A stretch of DNA of 64,000 nt from Kitasatospora viridis (lineage in GTDB: Bacteria > Actinomycetota > Actinomycetes > Streptomycetales > Streptomycetaceae): NCBI RefSeq assembly GCF_007829815.1, contig NZ_VIWT01000001.1, positions 4,617,001 to 4,681,000 of the forward strand, read 5' to 3'. The translations under genes and the position numbers were made by a program. Position 1 is the first letter of the stretch; every line of letters starts with the position of its first letter. The notes under the pieces are model-generated. The model was not told the DNA's origin. It did not search any database and saw nothing but the letters and a program-made list of their open reading frames with translations. Positions 39,327 through 47,701 of this stretch are shown here, one piece after another.

Positions 39327-40046
39327 ATGCAGCCGCATCTGCTTTCCGTCCCCGCCCAGCGCGGTCCCAGTGAGGCGGTCCCAGCCGTGCGACCCGTCCG
39401 CTTCGCCGGCCTCAGGCTGGTCCATGCGGCCCTGCGCCGCGACCTCGCCAGGATCCCCACCGCCCTGCGCCTGCTGCAGCCCACCGACGAGGCCCAGGGC
39501 GAGGCGCTGATGCGCCACTGGGACTTCCTCACCGCGATGCTCACCTGCCACCACGAGCAGCAGGACGTCCGGATCTGGCCGATGCTGCGCCGCTTCGCCC
39601 CCGAACTGCGGCTGCTGGTCAACTGGCTGGAGGACGACCACCACAACCTGGACCACTCCTTCACCCGCACCACCACGCTGATGCGGATCGGCACCCGGGA
39701 CCCGGCCAGCGCCTGGCCGGTGGCCTACGCGGTCGAGGAGCTGGCCGCCCGGCTGGAGACCCACCTGCGGATCGAGGAGGAGCAGGTGCTGCCGGTGATG
39801 GCCGAACTGCTCGCCCCGCAGTCCCGGGTCGGCACCCTCGGCGAACTGCTCGACCTGCTGCGCCTGGCCGAGGGCCCGGGCGCGCCGGACGCGCTGGCCT
39901 GGCTGCTGGAGGGCGTGGCGCCCGAGCAGGTGGAGGCGCTGCTGGCCGACTGCGACGACCTGATGGCCCGTCAGTGGCCGCACTGGCAGGCGGTCTACGC
40001 GCGGTGCACGGCGCAGCTGTGGGGGACCGTGCCGAGCGTGGACTGA
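39327..40046 (+). CDS. Hemerythrin HHE domain protein
   Basis: A 239-residue cytoplasmic protein with a four-helix hemerythrin-like domain. Candidate di-iron ligands appear in order: His33 in RLVHAALRRDL, His75/His76 and Glu77 in TCHHEQQD, His105/His106 and His110 in DDHHNLDH, and the THLRIEEEQVLP segment with a histidine and glutamates. Such proteins bind O2 or NO or act in iron and redox sensing. The ATG at 39327 is chosen; a GTG at 39309 in the same frame would add six residues. The C-terminal part (about 165-239) is helical and specific to actinobacteria. Confidence 0.87.
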   Translation: MQPHLLSVPAQRGPSEAVPAVRPVRFAGLRLVHAALRRDLARIPTALRLLQPTDEAQGEALMRHWDFLTAMLTCHHEQQDVRIWPMLRRFAPELRLLVNWLEDDHHNLDHSFTRTTTLMRIGTRDPASAWPVAYAVEELAARLETHLRIEEEQVLPVMAELLAPQSRVGTLGELLDLLRLAEGPGAPDALAWLLEGVAPEQVEALLADCDDLMARQWPHWQAVYARCTAQLWGTVPSVD

Positions 40047-40186
40047 CGGGGCGTCGGCTCGCGCCGACCTCCGCGGCGGCGACCGGCACGTTCGGGCTAC
40101 CCGCGATGGCAGCCCGCGCGCAACGGTGCCCAAGGTGGAGACAGACCGTCAAGAGCCGGTCACACCTTGGAAGGACAGCCATCTCC

Positions 40187-40894
40187 ATGCAGCTGCAGAG
40201 AAAGTGGACCTCGGTCCTGATCACCGCCGCGGTCGCGGGCACCGTCGCCGTCACCGGAGTCGCCGCCGGGTACGCCGCCGCGGACCACCACCCGATGGTC
40301 CAGGCACCCGCCGCGGCGCCGGACGTCGCGGCACCGGACGTCGCGCACACCCTGGCCGCCGTCGGCGCGCTCGGCGCGGTGCTCCACACGGTCGGCGACC
40401 TGGCCGGTGCCGTGGCGCCCGCGAACGGTGCGGCGGCCGACCCCGCGGTGCTCAACGCCAAGCTCGCGCAGCTCGACGCGGCGTCGGGCAAGCTCAAGGC
40501 CGCGCTGCCGGCGGCGCCGGCCGTGCCCGCCGTGCCGTCGGGTGTCGCGGTGCCGTCGGGCGTGCCCTCCGCGCCCGGCGTGCCGTCAGGGTCCGTTGCT
40601 CCGTCGGTCGCTCCGTCCGTTGCCCCGTCCGGGGTCGCGGTGCCGGAGAACCCGCTCCCCATGCCGGCCGGCCCGGGCCGGGTGCAGCTCGGCGGCCCGG
40701 TCCAGCGCGCCACCCTCCCCGTGGCCAGCGTCGAGGACCAGCTGACCGCCCTGCGCCAGCACGCCGGCGACCTGGTCACCGCCGCCACCGCCGCCAAGCC
40801 CGACCAGGCCGCGGTGCAGAAGGCGATGGCGCCGCTCTCCGCCGACGCGCTCGGCCTCGGCGCCGCTGCGATGGCCCGCCTCGGCGCCGTCTGA
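40187..40894 (+). CDS. Secreted Ala/Pro/Val-rich hypothetical protein
   Basis: A 235-residue exported protein. A signal peptide (about 1-31, ending AAA) is followed by two helical segments (about 40-110 and 180-235) separated by a low-complexity linker built from repeated VPSG/APSV units (about 110-155). No catalytic motif, cysteine or sorting signal is visible. A GGAAGGA ribosome-binding site precedes the ATG at 40187. Function is unknown; a structural or cell-envelope role is possible. It is followed by a hairpin. Confidence 0.75.
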   Translation: MQLQRKWTSVLITAAVAGTVAVTGVAAGYAAADHHPMVQAPAAAPDVAAPDVAHTLAAVGALGAVLHTVGDLAGAVAPANGAAADPAVLNAKLAQLDAASGKLKAALPAAPAVPAVPSGVAVPSGVPSAPGVPSGSVAPSVAPSVAPSGVAVPENPLPMPAGPGRVQLGGPVQRATLPVASVEDQLTALRQHAGDLVTAATAAKPDQAAVQKAMAPLSADALGLGAAAMARLGAV

Positions 40895-40906
40895 CGCTCG
40901 GTCAGA

Positions 40907-40948
40907 CGACTCGGCCCGTGCTCCGCGAGGGGAGCGCGGGCCGAGTCG
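40907..40948 (+). terminator. Hairpin after the secreted hypothetical gene
   Basis: An 18-bp stem with one mismatch (40907-40924 with 40931-40948) and a six-base loop lies 12 bp after the stop at 40894 and 8 bp before the end of the opposite-strand gene, so it could end transcription from both sides. Confidence 0.75.
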
Positions 40949-40955
40949 CGTGAGC

Positions 40956-41408
40956 TCAGCCGGCCGGGGGGCCGAAGGCCGGGTCGGCCAGGTCGAGCCG
41001 CAGCCGGTTGCGCCAGTCGTTGGTGAAGACGGCCTCGCCGCCCTCCCAGTGCACGCCGGTGAAAGGGTTGGACCAGGAGCTCACCGCGACCCAGCGCACC
41101 GAGCGGTCGGCGCCGAGCCGGGCGAGGTGCCCGATGTTGCCCATCCCGCCGCCCCCGCCGGTCACCCAGCCCGACCCGTCCGGCAGCGGCGCCTCGAAGT
41201 AGCCGTCCGGCTCCTCGCTCCCGTCCTCCGCGACGGCCCGCGCCACGTCGAACGGTGCGCCGAAGCGCCACGGGATCGGCTGCCCGGCGTCCGGGTGGTA
41301 GGCGCCCGGGCCGTCGCAGAGCACCTCCAGCCCGGTGTCGTCCGCCCGGTACAGTCCGTCGCGGACCGGCAGCCGCCCGGCCGCCCAGAGGCGTTGGACC
41401 AGCCCCAT
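40956..41408 (-). CDS. Conserved hypothetical protein (150 aa)
   Basis: A soluble 150-residue protein that I cannot assign. It is rich in Gly, Trp and Asp, with distinctive stretches PIPWRFGAPFDVARAVAED, GWVTGGGGGMGNIGH and VAVSSWSNPFTGVHWEGGE, suggesting a compact beta-rich fold. There is no signal peptide. The ATG at 41408 follows GGAGACGGAG. It is divergent from the GH101-like gene, and the short palindrome at 41450-41464 lies between them. Confidence 0.65.
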   Translation of the reverse strand: MGLVQRLWAAGRLPVRDGLYRADDTGLEVLCDGPGAYHPDAGQPIPWRFGAPFDVARAVAEDGSEEPDGYFEAPLPDGSGWVTGGGGGMGNIGHLARLGADRSVRWVAVSSWSNPFTGVHWEGGEAVFTNDWRNRLRLDLADPAFGPPAG

Positions 41409-41449
41409 CGCCGTCTCCGTCTCCGTCGTGCCGCCCCGTGGTCGACGGG

Positions 41450-41464
41450 TAAGAGCGGCTCTTA
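41450..41464. promoter_or_regulatory. TAAGAG-CGG-CTCTTA palindrome between divergent genes
   Basis: A perfect 6-bp inverted repeat with a 3-base spacer, 26 bp before the start codon of the GH101-like gene and 42 bp from that of the divergent hypothetical gene. It is AT-richer than its surroundings and may be an operator for one or both genes; the regulator is unknown. Confidence 0.4.
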
Positions 41465-41489
41465 TGTTCCGTCAGCATCCTTCATCCCC

Positions 41490-43529
41490 ATGACGACCAA
41501 GAGCTCGGCCCCGCTGCCGCACCCCCGTCCGGCGCGCCGCGGGGCGGCCCTGGCGGCGCTCGCCCTGGCGGGCACCGCCACGCTCACCGGCGCCGGGTCC
41601 CCGGCCGCCCGCGCCGCCGACCGGGACCGCGCGCCGCGCGTGCACGGCAACGTCCTGGAGGTCCCGGTCGACGGCGGCGTGGCCGAGCTGCGCACCGACT
41701 CGCTGGCCGTCACCGCCCGGACCCGCGACGGGCGGACGCTGACCCTCTCCGCGCCCGCCGCCCAGCCCCTCGGGTCGCCCGGGCGGGTCACCGTCCGTGC
41801 GGGTACGGCGAGTTGGACGCTGCCCGGGCGCGGCCTCAGCATGACCGCCGCCGCGGTGGCCGGCCGGCTGCAGGTCACCGTGCACGACGAGCAGGACGGC
41901 GCCACGCTGGCCTGGCCGGTCACCGGCACCGACCCGTCCGCCGCCCAGCTCCAGCTGCCGAGCGGCGAGGGGCTGGGCATCCCGGTGGCCGATCCGTTCT
42001 GGAACTCGGCCACGACCGGTGTGGCGGGTGCCAGTTACGGCCTCGAATCGGACCTGAGCATGCCGCTGTGGGGCTACACGCTGGCCGGAGCGGGCGTCAG
42101 CTACCTGGTGCCGCAGCCGATCGGCACCTCCCTCGGCCTCGCCTCCCAGGACGGGCGGCTGCGCGGCACCGCCGTGCACACCTTCGCCCGGCGCGAGAAC
42201 ACCCAGGACTACACGGTCACCATCGCCCTCACCGCCCCCACGCCGACCGCCCCGGCGCAGGACTACCGCCGCTGGCTCGGCGACCACGGCGAACTGGTCA
42301 CCCTGCGCAGCAAGATCGCCGCCAACCCCGAGGTCGGCAAGCTGCTCGGCGCCTTCCACGCCTACCTCTGGGGCTCCGCCCGCACCGCCCAGGGCGTCCA
42401 GCGGATGCAGGCGCTGGGCCTGTCCCGGCTCTGGCTCGGCTACGACTCCGACGACCAGCCGATGGACGCGCAGGCGGTCGCGGCCGCCGAGCGGGCGGGC
42501 TACCTGGTCGGCCCCTACGACTCGTTCGCCAACGCGCAGGACCCGGCCACCGCCGACGCCCCGACCTCCGTCTGGCCGGCCCCGGTCTACCCGGACTACT
42601 GCATCCACCGGCAGGACGGCTCGGTGCTCGCCGGCTTCCACGACCGCGGCTGCTACCTCAGCTCGCAAGCCTTCGCGCAGCACGACGAGTTGCTCGCCCG
42701 GCGGACCGCACAGCTGACCGCCAACGGGGCGAACAGCTACTTCCTGGACGTGGATGCGGCCGGCGAGCTGTACGACGACTTCAGCGCCGGTCACCCGATG
42801 AACCAGCAGCAGGACGAGGCCAACCGGCTCGCCCGGATGCGCCGACTCTCCGGCCCCGACCAGCTGGTGCTCGGCTCGGAGTCGGCGCGCAGCTGGGCCG
42901 CCCCGGTGCTCGCCTTCAGCCACGGCTCGCTGACCCCGACGACCGCCGGCGGGCTGTGGGCGCTGGAGCGGGACAAGAACACGTGGGGCGGCTACGCACC
43001 GGCCGGCGCGCCGGGCACCTTCTTCAAGCCGGTCACCCTGCCGGCCGACCTGGCCACGGCCATGTTCGACCCGAGGTACCGGATCCCGCTGCTGGAGACG
43101 GCGCTGCACGACTCCCAGGTGAACCTGGACCGTTGGGAGCTGTCCTACACCAAGTTCCCGGCCCTGGAGGGCACCCGGGCGTTGCAGGCCGTGCTGCAGG
43201 ACACCCCGCTGAACCTGGTGCTGGACGGCCCGACACTGACCGCCGACGGCACGCAACTCGCCGCCCTGCAACAGTACTTCGCGCCGCTCCACGAGGCCGC
43301 CGGGACCCGGCCGATGACCGGCTTCGGCTACCTGAGCGCCGACCACCTGGTGCAGCGCAGCACGTTCGGCGACGGCGACCTCCAGGTCACCGCCAACTTC
43401 GGCACCACCAGCTACGGCCCCGACGCCCTGCCGGGCGGCTGCGTGGACGCCCGGCTGAAGGGCGACGCGCACCCGCGCCGCCTCTGCCCGGCGACCCTGC
43501 CGGGCGTCCCCCGGGACCCGGCGCGGTAG
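41490..43529 (+). CDS. Secreted glycoside hydrolase-like protein (GH101-related)
   Basis: A 679-residue exported protein. The N terminus (PRPARRGAALAALALAG...) looks like a Sec or Tat signal peptide ending about residue 42. A beta-rich domain (about 50-250) precedes a TIM-barrel-like region (about 285-570) that resembles the core of GH101 endo-alpha-N-acetylgalactosaminidases: YFLDVDA with Asp420 as candidate nucleophile and VLGSESAR with Glu464 as candidate acid/base. A C-terminal beta domain follows (about 590-679). GH101 assignment is from the motif pattern only; DUF5696-type relatives are possible. It is monocistronic, and no strong ribosome-binding site is seen before the ATG at 41490. 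Confidence 0.75.
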   Translation: MTTKSSAPLPHPRPARRGAALAALALAGTATLTGAGSPAARAADRDRAPRVHGNVLEVPVDGGVAELRTDSLAVTARTRDGRTLTLSAPAAQPLGSPGRVTVRAGTASWTLPGRGLSMTAAAVAGRLQVTVHDEQDGATLAWPVTGTDPSAAQLQLPSGEGLGIPVADPFWNSATTGVAGASYGLESDLSMPLWGYTLAGAGVSYLVPQPIGTSLGLASQDGRLRGTAVHTFARRENTQDYTVTIALTAPTPTAPAQDYRRWLGDHGELVTLRSKIAANPEVGKLLGAFHAYLWGSARTAQGVQRMQALGLSRLWLGYDSDDQPMDAQAVAAAERAGYLVGPYDSFANAQDPATADAPTSVWPAPVYPDYCIHRQDGSVLAGFHDRGCYLSSQAFAQHDELLARRTAQLTANGANSYFLDVDAAGELYDDFSAGHPMNQQQDEANRLARMRRLSGPDQLVLGSESARSWAAPVLAFSHGSLTPTTAGGLWALERDKNTWGGYAPAGAPGTFFKPVTLPADLATAMFDPRYRIPLLETALHDSQVNLDRWELSYTKFPALEGTRALQAVLQDTPLNLVLDGPTLTADGTQLAALQQYFAPLHEAAGTRPMTGFGYLSADHLVQRSTFGDGDLQVTANFGTTSYGPDALPGGCVDARLKGDAHPRRLCPATLPGVPRDPAR

Positions 43530-43593
43530 GAACCGCCCGGTCCCGCTCGGCGTCTCCTCCCGCTGAACGACCGCGCACGGAAGGAGACCACCC

Positions 43594-43896
43594 ATGGATC
43601 GGCCGCGCAGGCTCTGGCTCCTGGTCTCCGCACTGCCGGCGGCCCCGATCGCCCTGCTGCTCGGCGTGCCGATCGTGCGCCGGGCCTGCTTCGGCGGCGA
43701 CCGGGCGCCCTGGCTGGTGGTCTCCGGCGCGCTCTGGGTACTGCTGCTCGCCGCACTCAGGCTCACCCTCGACGGCCGCAGCGCCCGGGTGCGCTGGGGC
43801 GCGCCGGCGGTGCTCGGCCTGGCCGCGCTCGCGCTGGGCCTGGCCGACCACGCGCTGGGCCCGCTCCCAGTGGGCTGCTACGGCGACGTGCGCTAG
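43594..43896 (+). CDS. Small membrane protein (100 aa)
   Basis: A 100-residue protein with about three hydrophobic segments (residues 8-26, 42-60 and 68-86) and few charged residues between them. It lies 64 bp after the GH101-like gene and has its own GAAGGAG ribosome-binding site, so the two may be cotranscribed. No family is recognised. Confidence 0.65.
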   Translation: MDRPRRLWLLVSALPAAPIALLLGVPIVRRACFGGDRAPWLVVSGALWVLLLAALRLTLDGRSARVRWGAPAVLGLAALALGLADHALGPLPVGCYGDVR

Positions 43897-43897
43897 C

Positions 43898-44449
43898 TCA
43901 CCCCTTGCGGGCGGCCGCCAGGATCTTGACCGTGGTGTGGAAGAACCGGGCGGTCACCTGCCCGGGCCAGCCCTTGCCCAGGACGGGCTCCAGCTTGCCG
44001 ACCGGTCGGCCGTCGATGATCCGCCCGACCGCGAAGGCCTCCGCGTCGGTCACCGCGATCACCTCGACGTCGCCGCGCTTCGTGCGGGCGGGCAGCTCCA
44101 GGTCGGCCGGCGGCGGCTCGGTGAGGAAGGCCACCAGCAGCCGGACGTCCGGGGTGACCTCGACGCCGCGGAACGGGTCGGCCTCCACCACCGCCGCCAG
44201 CTCCTCGACGGTGCGCAGCAGCACCGGCACCGGCCAGCCCAGCGCCTCGGCCAGGTGCGCCTCGATCCGCCGGCCGAGCTCCGCCCGGTCCAGCCCGGCC
44301 GGGTCGGTGAAGAAGACGTTGCCGCTCTGGATGTAGCTGCGGACGTCGACCAGGCCGACGTCCGCGAACAGCTCCCGCAGCCGCTCCATCTTCACCGTGC
44401 GGCCGCCGACGTTGACCGCCCGCAGCAGCGCTACCCAGGTCGTCGTCAC
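43898..44449 (-). CDS. DUF1697 domain-containing protein
   Basis: A 183-residue soluble protein of the DUF1697 family, recognised by WVALLRAVNVGGRTVKMERLRELF near the start, YIQSGNVFF in the middle and RFFHTTVKIL near the end. Function is unknown in the family. The ATG overlaps the stop of the ArsC-like gene by 4 bp (44446-44449), so the two are co-translated. The end lies 1 bp from the small membrane-protein gene on the opposite strand, which converges with it. Confidence 0.93.
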   Translation of the reverse strand: MTTTWVALLRAVNVGGRTVKMERLRELFADVGLVDVRSYIQSGNVFFTDPAGLDRAELGRRIEAHLAEALGWPVPVLLRTVEELAAVVEADPFRGVEVTPDVRLLVAFLTEPPPADLELPARTKRGDVEVIAVTDAEAFAVGRIIDGRPVGKLEPVLGKGWPGQVTARFFHTTVKILAAARKG

Positions 44450-44805
44450 GAGGGCAGCACCGAGCGCAGCGCCTCCTCGGTGCGGGCGACCACGGCGTGC
44501 CCGTCGTCGGCCGTGATGATCGGGCGCTGCACCAGGATCGGGTGCTCAGCCAGCGCCTCGATCCAGCGCGCCCGGTCGGCCTCCGTCCGCCCCCAGCCGC
44601 GCATGCCCAGCTCCTTGGCCGGCGCCTCGTCGAGCCGGGTGATGTCCCAGGGCTCCAACAGCAGCCGGCCCAGCACCGCCTCCAGCTCCGCCACCGTCGG
44701 CGGCACCTCCAGGTAACGGCGGACCGTGTACTCCAGCCCGGCCGCGTCCAGCTCCCTGACCGCGGCCCGGCACTTGCCGCAGCGCGGGTTGATCCAGATC
44801 TCCAT
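44446..44805 (-). CDS. ArsC/Spx-family thioredoxin-fold protein (arsenate reductase-like)
   Basis: A 119-residue protein with a thioredoxin fold. It carries NPRCGKC at residues 6-12, so Cys9 is the family nucleophile and Cys12 gives a CxxC pair as in YffB/Spx relatives, and the later PILVQRPII segment with the conserved arginine. It could reduce arsenate or a related thiol substrate, but no arsB, acr3 or arsR is nearby, so arsenic resistance is not supported. It is the first gene of a pair with DUF1697. It is divergent from the phosphatase gene. Confidence 0.9.
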   Translation of the reverse strand: MEIWINPRCGKCRAAVRELDAAGLEYTVRRYLEVPPTVAELEAVLGRLLLEPWDITRLDEAPAKELGMRGWGRTEADRARWIEALAEHPILVQRPIITADDGHAVVARTEEALRSVLPS

Positions 44806-44945
44806 GCCCCAAGCCTAGGGGCGGCACTCGCAAACCGGGACCTTGGTCCCGTTCGCCGGTGCCGAAGGGCCTCGGACGGCCGGTGGCCCGGTCGGCGAGC
44901 ATGGAGGGACCGCCGATCCCCGCCAGGCCCGAGAGGAGCACCACC

Positions 44946-46067
44946 GTGTCCGGAGGAGCCGAAGCGCGCCGCATCGCCGGCTCGCACACGCCGGCCGAGG
45001 CCGATGCGCCGCCGCGCTGGGTGCGCTTCCTGCCGCTCCTGCTGGTGCTCACCGACCTGGTCATCGAGGTGGCGTTCCCGCAGGCCACCGCCGCCGGGTT
45101 CCTGCTCACCGCCCTGCCGGTGCTGGTCGCCTTCGGCGCCGGGCCCTGGCGCACCGCCCTCGCCGGCGTCGGCGCGCTGCTGCTCCAGGTGCTGCTCGCC
45201 GCGCACGCCGGCCACCTCTACGAGCACCACCACCTCTGGGTCTACCTCTCCACCGCGCTCGCCTCGCTGGCCGGCGTGATGCTGGCGCTGCAACGGGTGC
45301 GGCAGGCCCGCCACCTGGTGCTGGCCGGCACGGTCGCCGAGGCGCTGCGGCGCACCGTGCTGCACCCGGTGCCGGAGCAGGTCGGCGAGCTGCGCGCGGC
45401 GGTGCGCTACCGGGCCGCGCAGGCCGAGGTGGCGATCGGCGGCGACCTCTACGAGCTGGCCGGCACCCGGTTCGGCACCCGGGTGCTGCTCGGCGACGTG
45501 CGCGGCAAGGGCCTGGAGGCGGTCCGCACGGTCGCCGACCTGCTCGGCGCCTTCCGGGCCACCGCGCACGAGGTGGCCGACCTGGGCGAGCTGGCCGACC
45601 TGTTGGACCGTCAGGTGCGGCGCTGCGCGCTGGAGTACGGCGACGAGGAGCTGTTCGTCACCGCCGTGCTGCTGGAGCACCGGCCGGGCGCCGAGGAGCT
45701 CTCGGTGGTCAACCGCGGCCACCTCGACCCGGTGCTGCTGGCCGACGGGCGGGTGCAGACCGTACACAGCCGGCCCGACCTGCCGCTGGGCCTGGGCCAC
45801 CTGCGCGGCCAGCCGGCCCCGGCCGCCGGCAGCATCCCGTTCACCGCGGGACGCACCCTGCTGCTGCACACCGACGGGCTCACCGAGGCGCGGGACGCGC
45901 AGGGCCGCTTCTACCCGCTGGCCGCCCGGCTGGCCACCCGCTTCCACAGCCGCTCGGCGGTCTCCCCGGAGCAGCTGGTCTCCTTCGTCACCGAGGACCT
46001 GGCGCACCACACCGGGGCGGCGGCCGACGACGACCTGGCGCTGCTGGCACTGGCCCCTGCGGTCTGA
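44946..46067 (+). CDS. Membrane-bound PP2C/SpoIIE-type serine phosphatase
   Basis: A 373-residue protein with four or five hydrophobic segments in residues 28-118 and a cytoplasmic PP2C_SIG (SpoIIE-like) domain from about residue 130. Metal-binding motifs are present: GGDLYEL (165-171), LLGDVRGKGLEA (about 180-192), LLLHTDGLTEARD, and the terminal ADDDLALLAL. These phosphatases normally dephosphorylate anti-sigma-factor antagonists and so steer stress sigma factors. There is no PAS or GAF domain, so the membrane region may be the sensor. GAGGAG precedes the GTG at 44946; an earlier in-frame ATG would have no ribosome-binding site. It converges with the DUF2079 gene. Confidence 0.92.
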   Translation: MSGGAEARRIAGSHTPAEADAPPRWVRFLPLLLVLTDLVIEVAFPQATAAGFLLTALPVLVAFGAGPWRTALAGVGALLLQVLLAAHAGHLYEHHHLWVYLSTALASLAGVMLALQRVRQARHLVLAGTVAEALRRTVLHPVPEQVGELRAAVRYRAAQAEVAIGGDLYELAGTRFGTRVLLGDVRGKGLEAVRTVADLLGAFRATAHEVADLGELADLLDRQVRRCALEYGDEELFVTAVLLEHRPGAEELSVVNRGHLDPVLLADGRVQTVHSRPDLPLGLGHLRGQPAPAAGSIPFTAGRTLLLHTDGLTEARDAQGRFYPLAARLATRFHSRSAVSPEQLVSFVTEDLAHHTGAAADDDLALLALAPAV

Positions 46068-46074
46068 GTGACCG

Positions 46075-47700
46075 TCAGCCCTTGAACAGGTCGTGGCCGA
46101 CGTCACCCGGCACCACGTCCTGGATCGGCTTGCTGCCCGGCCCCGGCACGTGCTCGCCTGGGATCGGCTGGTCGCCCACCCGGTGCAGCAGCAGCACGCC
46201 GCCGTCCGCGCTCGACCACACCTGCTGGTAGCCGTTGGCCAGCAGCAGCTGCGCCCGGGCGGCCTGCTCGGTCGGACTGGCGAACGGGAAGGACCGGTTC
46301 TTGGTGCGGATCAGCACGTACTCGCAGCCGCGCGGCACCTGGTCCACCAGCACCACGTGGTCGCGGGCGGTCAGCCGGGGTGCGATCTGGTTGTCGGCCT
46401 CCACCCAGACCCCGCTCGGGATCAGCGAGGCCGCCTTGATCAGCGACTTCTCGTCGTGCTGCGCCGTCCAGTTCGACGGGATCGCCAGCTCCATCAGCCC
46501 CAGCGGCACCGAGGCCAGCAGGCTGAACGCGGCCAGCGAGACGCCGAGCCGGGGCACCGCCGTGGTCCGGCCCCGGGCGTGCATCCGGGCCAGCACCTCG
46601 ATCGCGGCGGTGAGCAGGAACGGCCAGAGGAAGGCGTCGTAGTGCCGGGCCACCGACCAGTGGTTGGGGTTGGTGGAGAGCACCCGCTCGGCCAGCAGCG
46701 GCAGCGCGCAGAGCACCGTGGCCGAGCGCAGCGGCAGCAGCGCCAGGGTGCCGAACAGCCAGAGCACCAGCAGCGGCTTGAGCGCGTGGTCGGTGGCCGC
46801 GTGCCAGAGCAGCGCCGGGTCGTGCAGCACGTTGTGCACCGCGCCGGAGGCGTTCGGGCCGAGCGTCTGGTAGTTCCAGTAGTAGCCGGGCTCACCGCCC
46901 ATCGCCGGGATCGCCCACTGCACGGCCAGCACCGTGAAGGTGACGCCCATGACGAGCAGCACGCCGCCGACCAGCCGGGCCCGCCGCTGCTCGGGGGTGC
47001 GGCGGTGGCGCCAGAGCAGCACCACGCCGTAGGCGCTGACCGCCAGGCCCATGTCCTCCTTGGTGCAGCACAGCAGCACCGCGGCCACCAGCAGCGTGCC
47101 GTAGCGGCGGGCCATCCCGCGCTCCAGCATCAGCAGGCTGAGCGGCACCGCGAAGCCGACCTCGTGGAAGCCCACCTGGGAGGCGACCAGCAGCGGCCAG
47201 CCCAACCCGTAGACCAGGCCGGCCAGGTCGGCGGCCCGGTCGCGCAGCCGCTGGTCGGCGTGGGCGAAGTTGTGCCGGGCGATCCGCCGGATCAGCGGCA
47301 CACCGGCGGCGAACAGCAGCGCCTGGCCGAGCAGCAGCGAGCGCGGGTCGTCCCAGATCCAGTAGAGCGGGGCGAGCAGCGCCAGCACCGGCGAGAAGTG
47401 GTCGCCGAGCAGCGAGAAGCCGGGCGGGAAGTTGTGGTGGTACCACTTCAGCGTGGAGACCGGGAGCTGGAAGTGCGCGTAGCCGCGCACGCCCTGGTCG
47501 AAGATGCCGAGGTCGAAGCCGCCGAGCCCGACCGAGGACCAGGCCCGCATCCCGGTGCCGAAGGTCACCGCGAAACAGAGCAGCGTCAGCAGCAGGGTCC
47601 GCCGGGACGGGCGGGGCAGCCGGCGCAGCCGGTGCAGCAGGGCGCCCTCGGCGACCGGCCCGCCGTCGGTGGCGAGCCGGGGCTCAGCTTGCGTGCTCAA
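46075..47700 (-). CDS. DUF2079 polytopic membrane protein
   Basis: A 541-residue membrane protein with about ten helices, of the DUF2079 family. Typical pieces are GLGGFDLGIFDQGVRGYAHF near the start and LLGDHFSPVLALLAPLYWIW, with a soluble C-terminal domain (about 400-541). It is probably a lipid-linked-sugar glycosyltransferase of the GT-C superfamily. The start is a TTG at 47700, one base after the stop of the GT87-like gene, with AGGGATGA just upstream, so the two are translationally coupled. The TTG is rare but no ATG or GTG fits better. Confidence 0.85.
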   Translation of the reverse strand: MSTQAEPRLATDGGPVAEGALLHRLRRLPRPSRRTLLLTLLCFAVTFGTGMRAWSSVGLGGFDLGIFDQGVRGYAHFQLPVSTLKWYHHNFPPGFSLLGDHFSPVLALLAPLYWIWDDPRSLLLGQALLFAAGVPLIRRIARHNFAHADQRLRDRAADLAGLVYGLGWPLLVASQVGFHEVGFAVPLSLLMLERGMARRYGTLLVAAVLLCCTKEDMGLAVSAYGVVLLWRHRRTPEQRRARLVGGVLLVMGVTFTVLAVQWAIPAMGGEPGYYWNYQTLGPNASGAVHNVLHDPALLWHAATDHALKPLLVLWLFGTLALLPLRSATVLCALPLLAERVLSTNPNHWSVARHYDAFLWPFLLTAAIEVLARMHARGRTTAVPRLGVSLAAFSLLASVPLGLMELAIPSNWTAQHDEKSLIKAASLIPSGVWVEADNQIAPRLTARDHVVLVDQVPRGCEYVLIRTKNRSFPFASPTEQAARAQLLLANGYQQVWSSADGGVLLLHRVGDQPIPGEHVPGPGSKPIQDVVPGDVGHDLFKG

Positions 47701-47701
47701 G

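Noticed and set aside
44446-44805. Arsenic resistance operon
   Set aside because: Only an ArsC/Spx-like protein is present, paired with DUF1697; no arsB, acr3 or arsR lies nearby.
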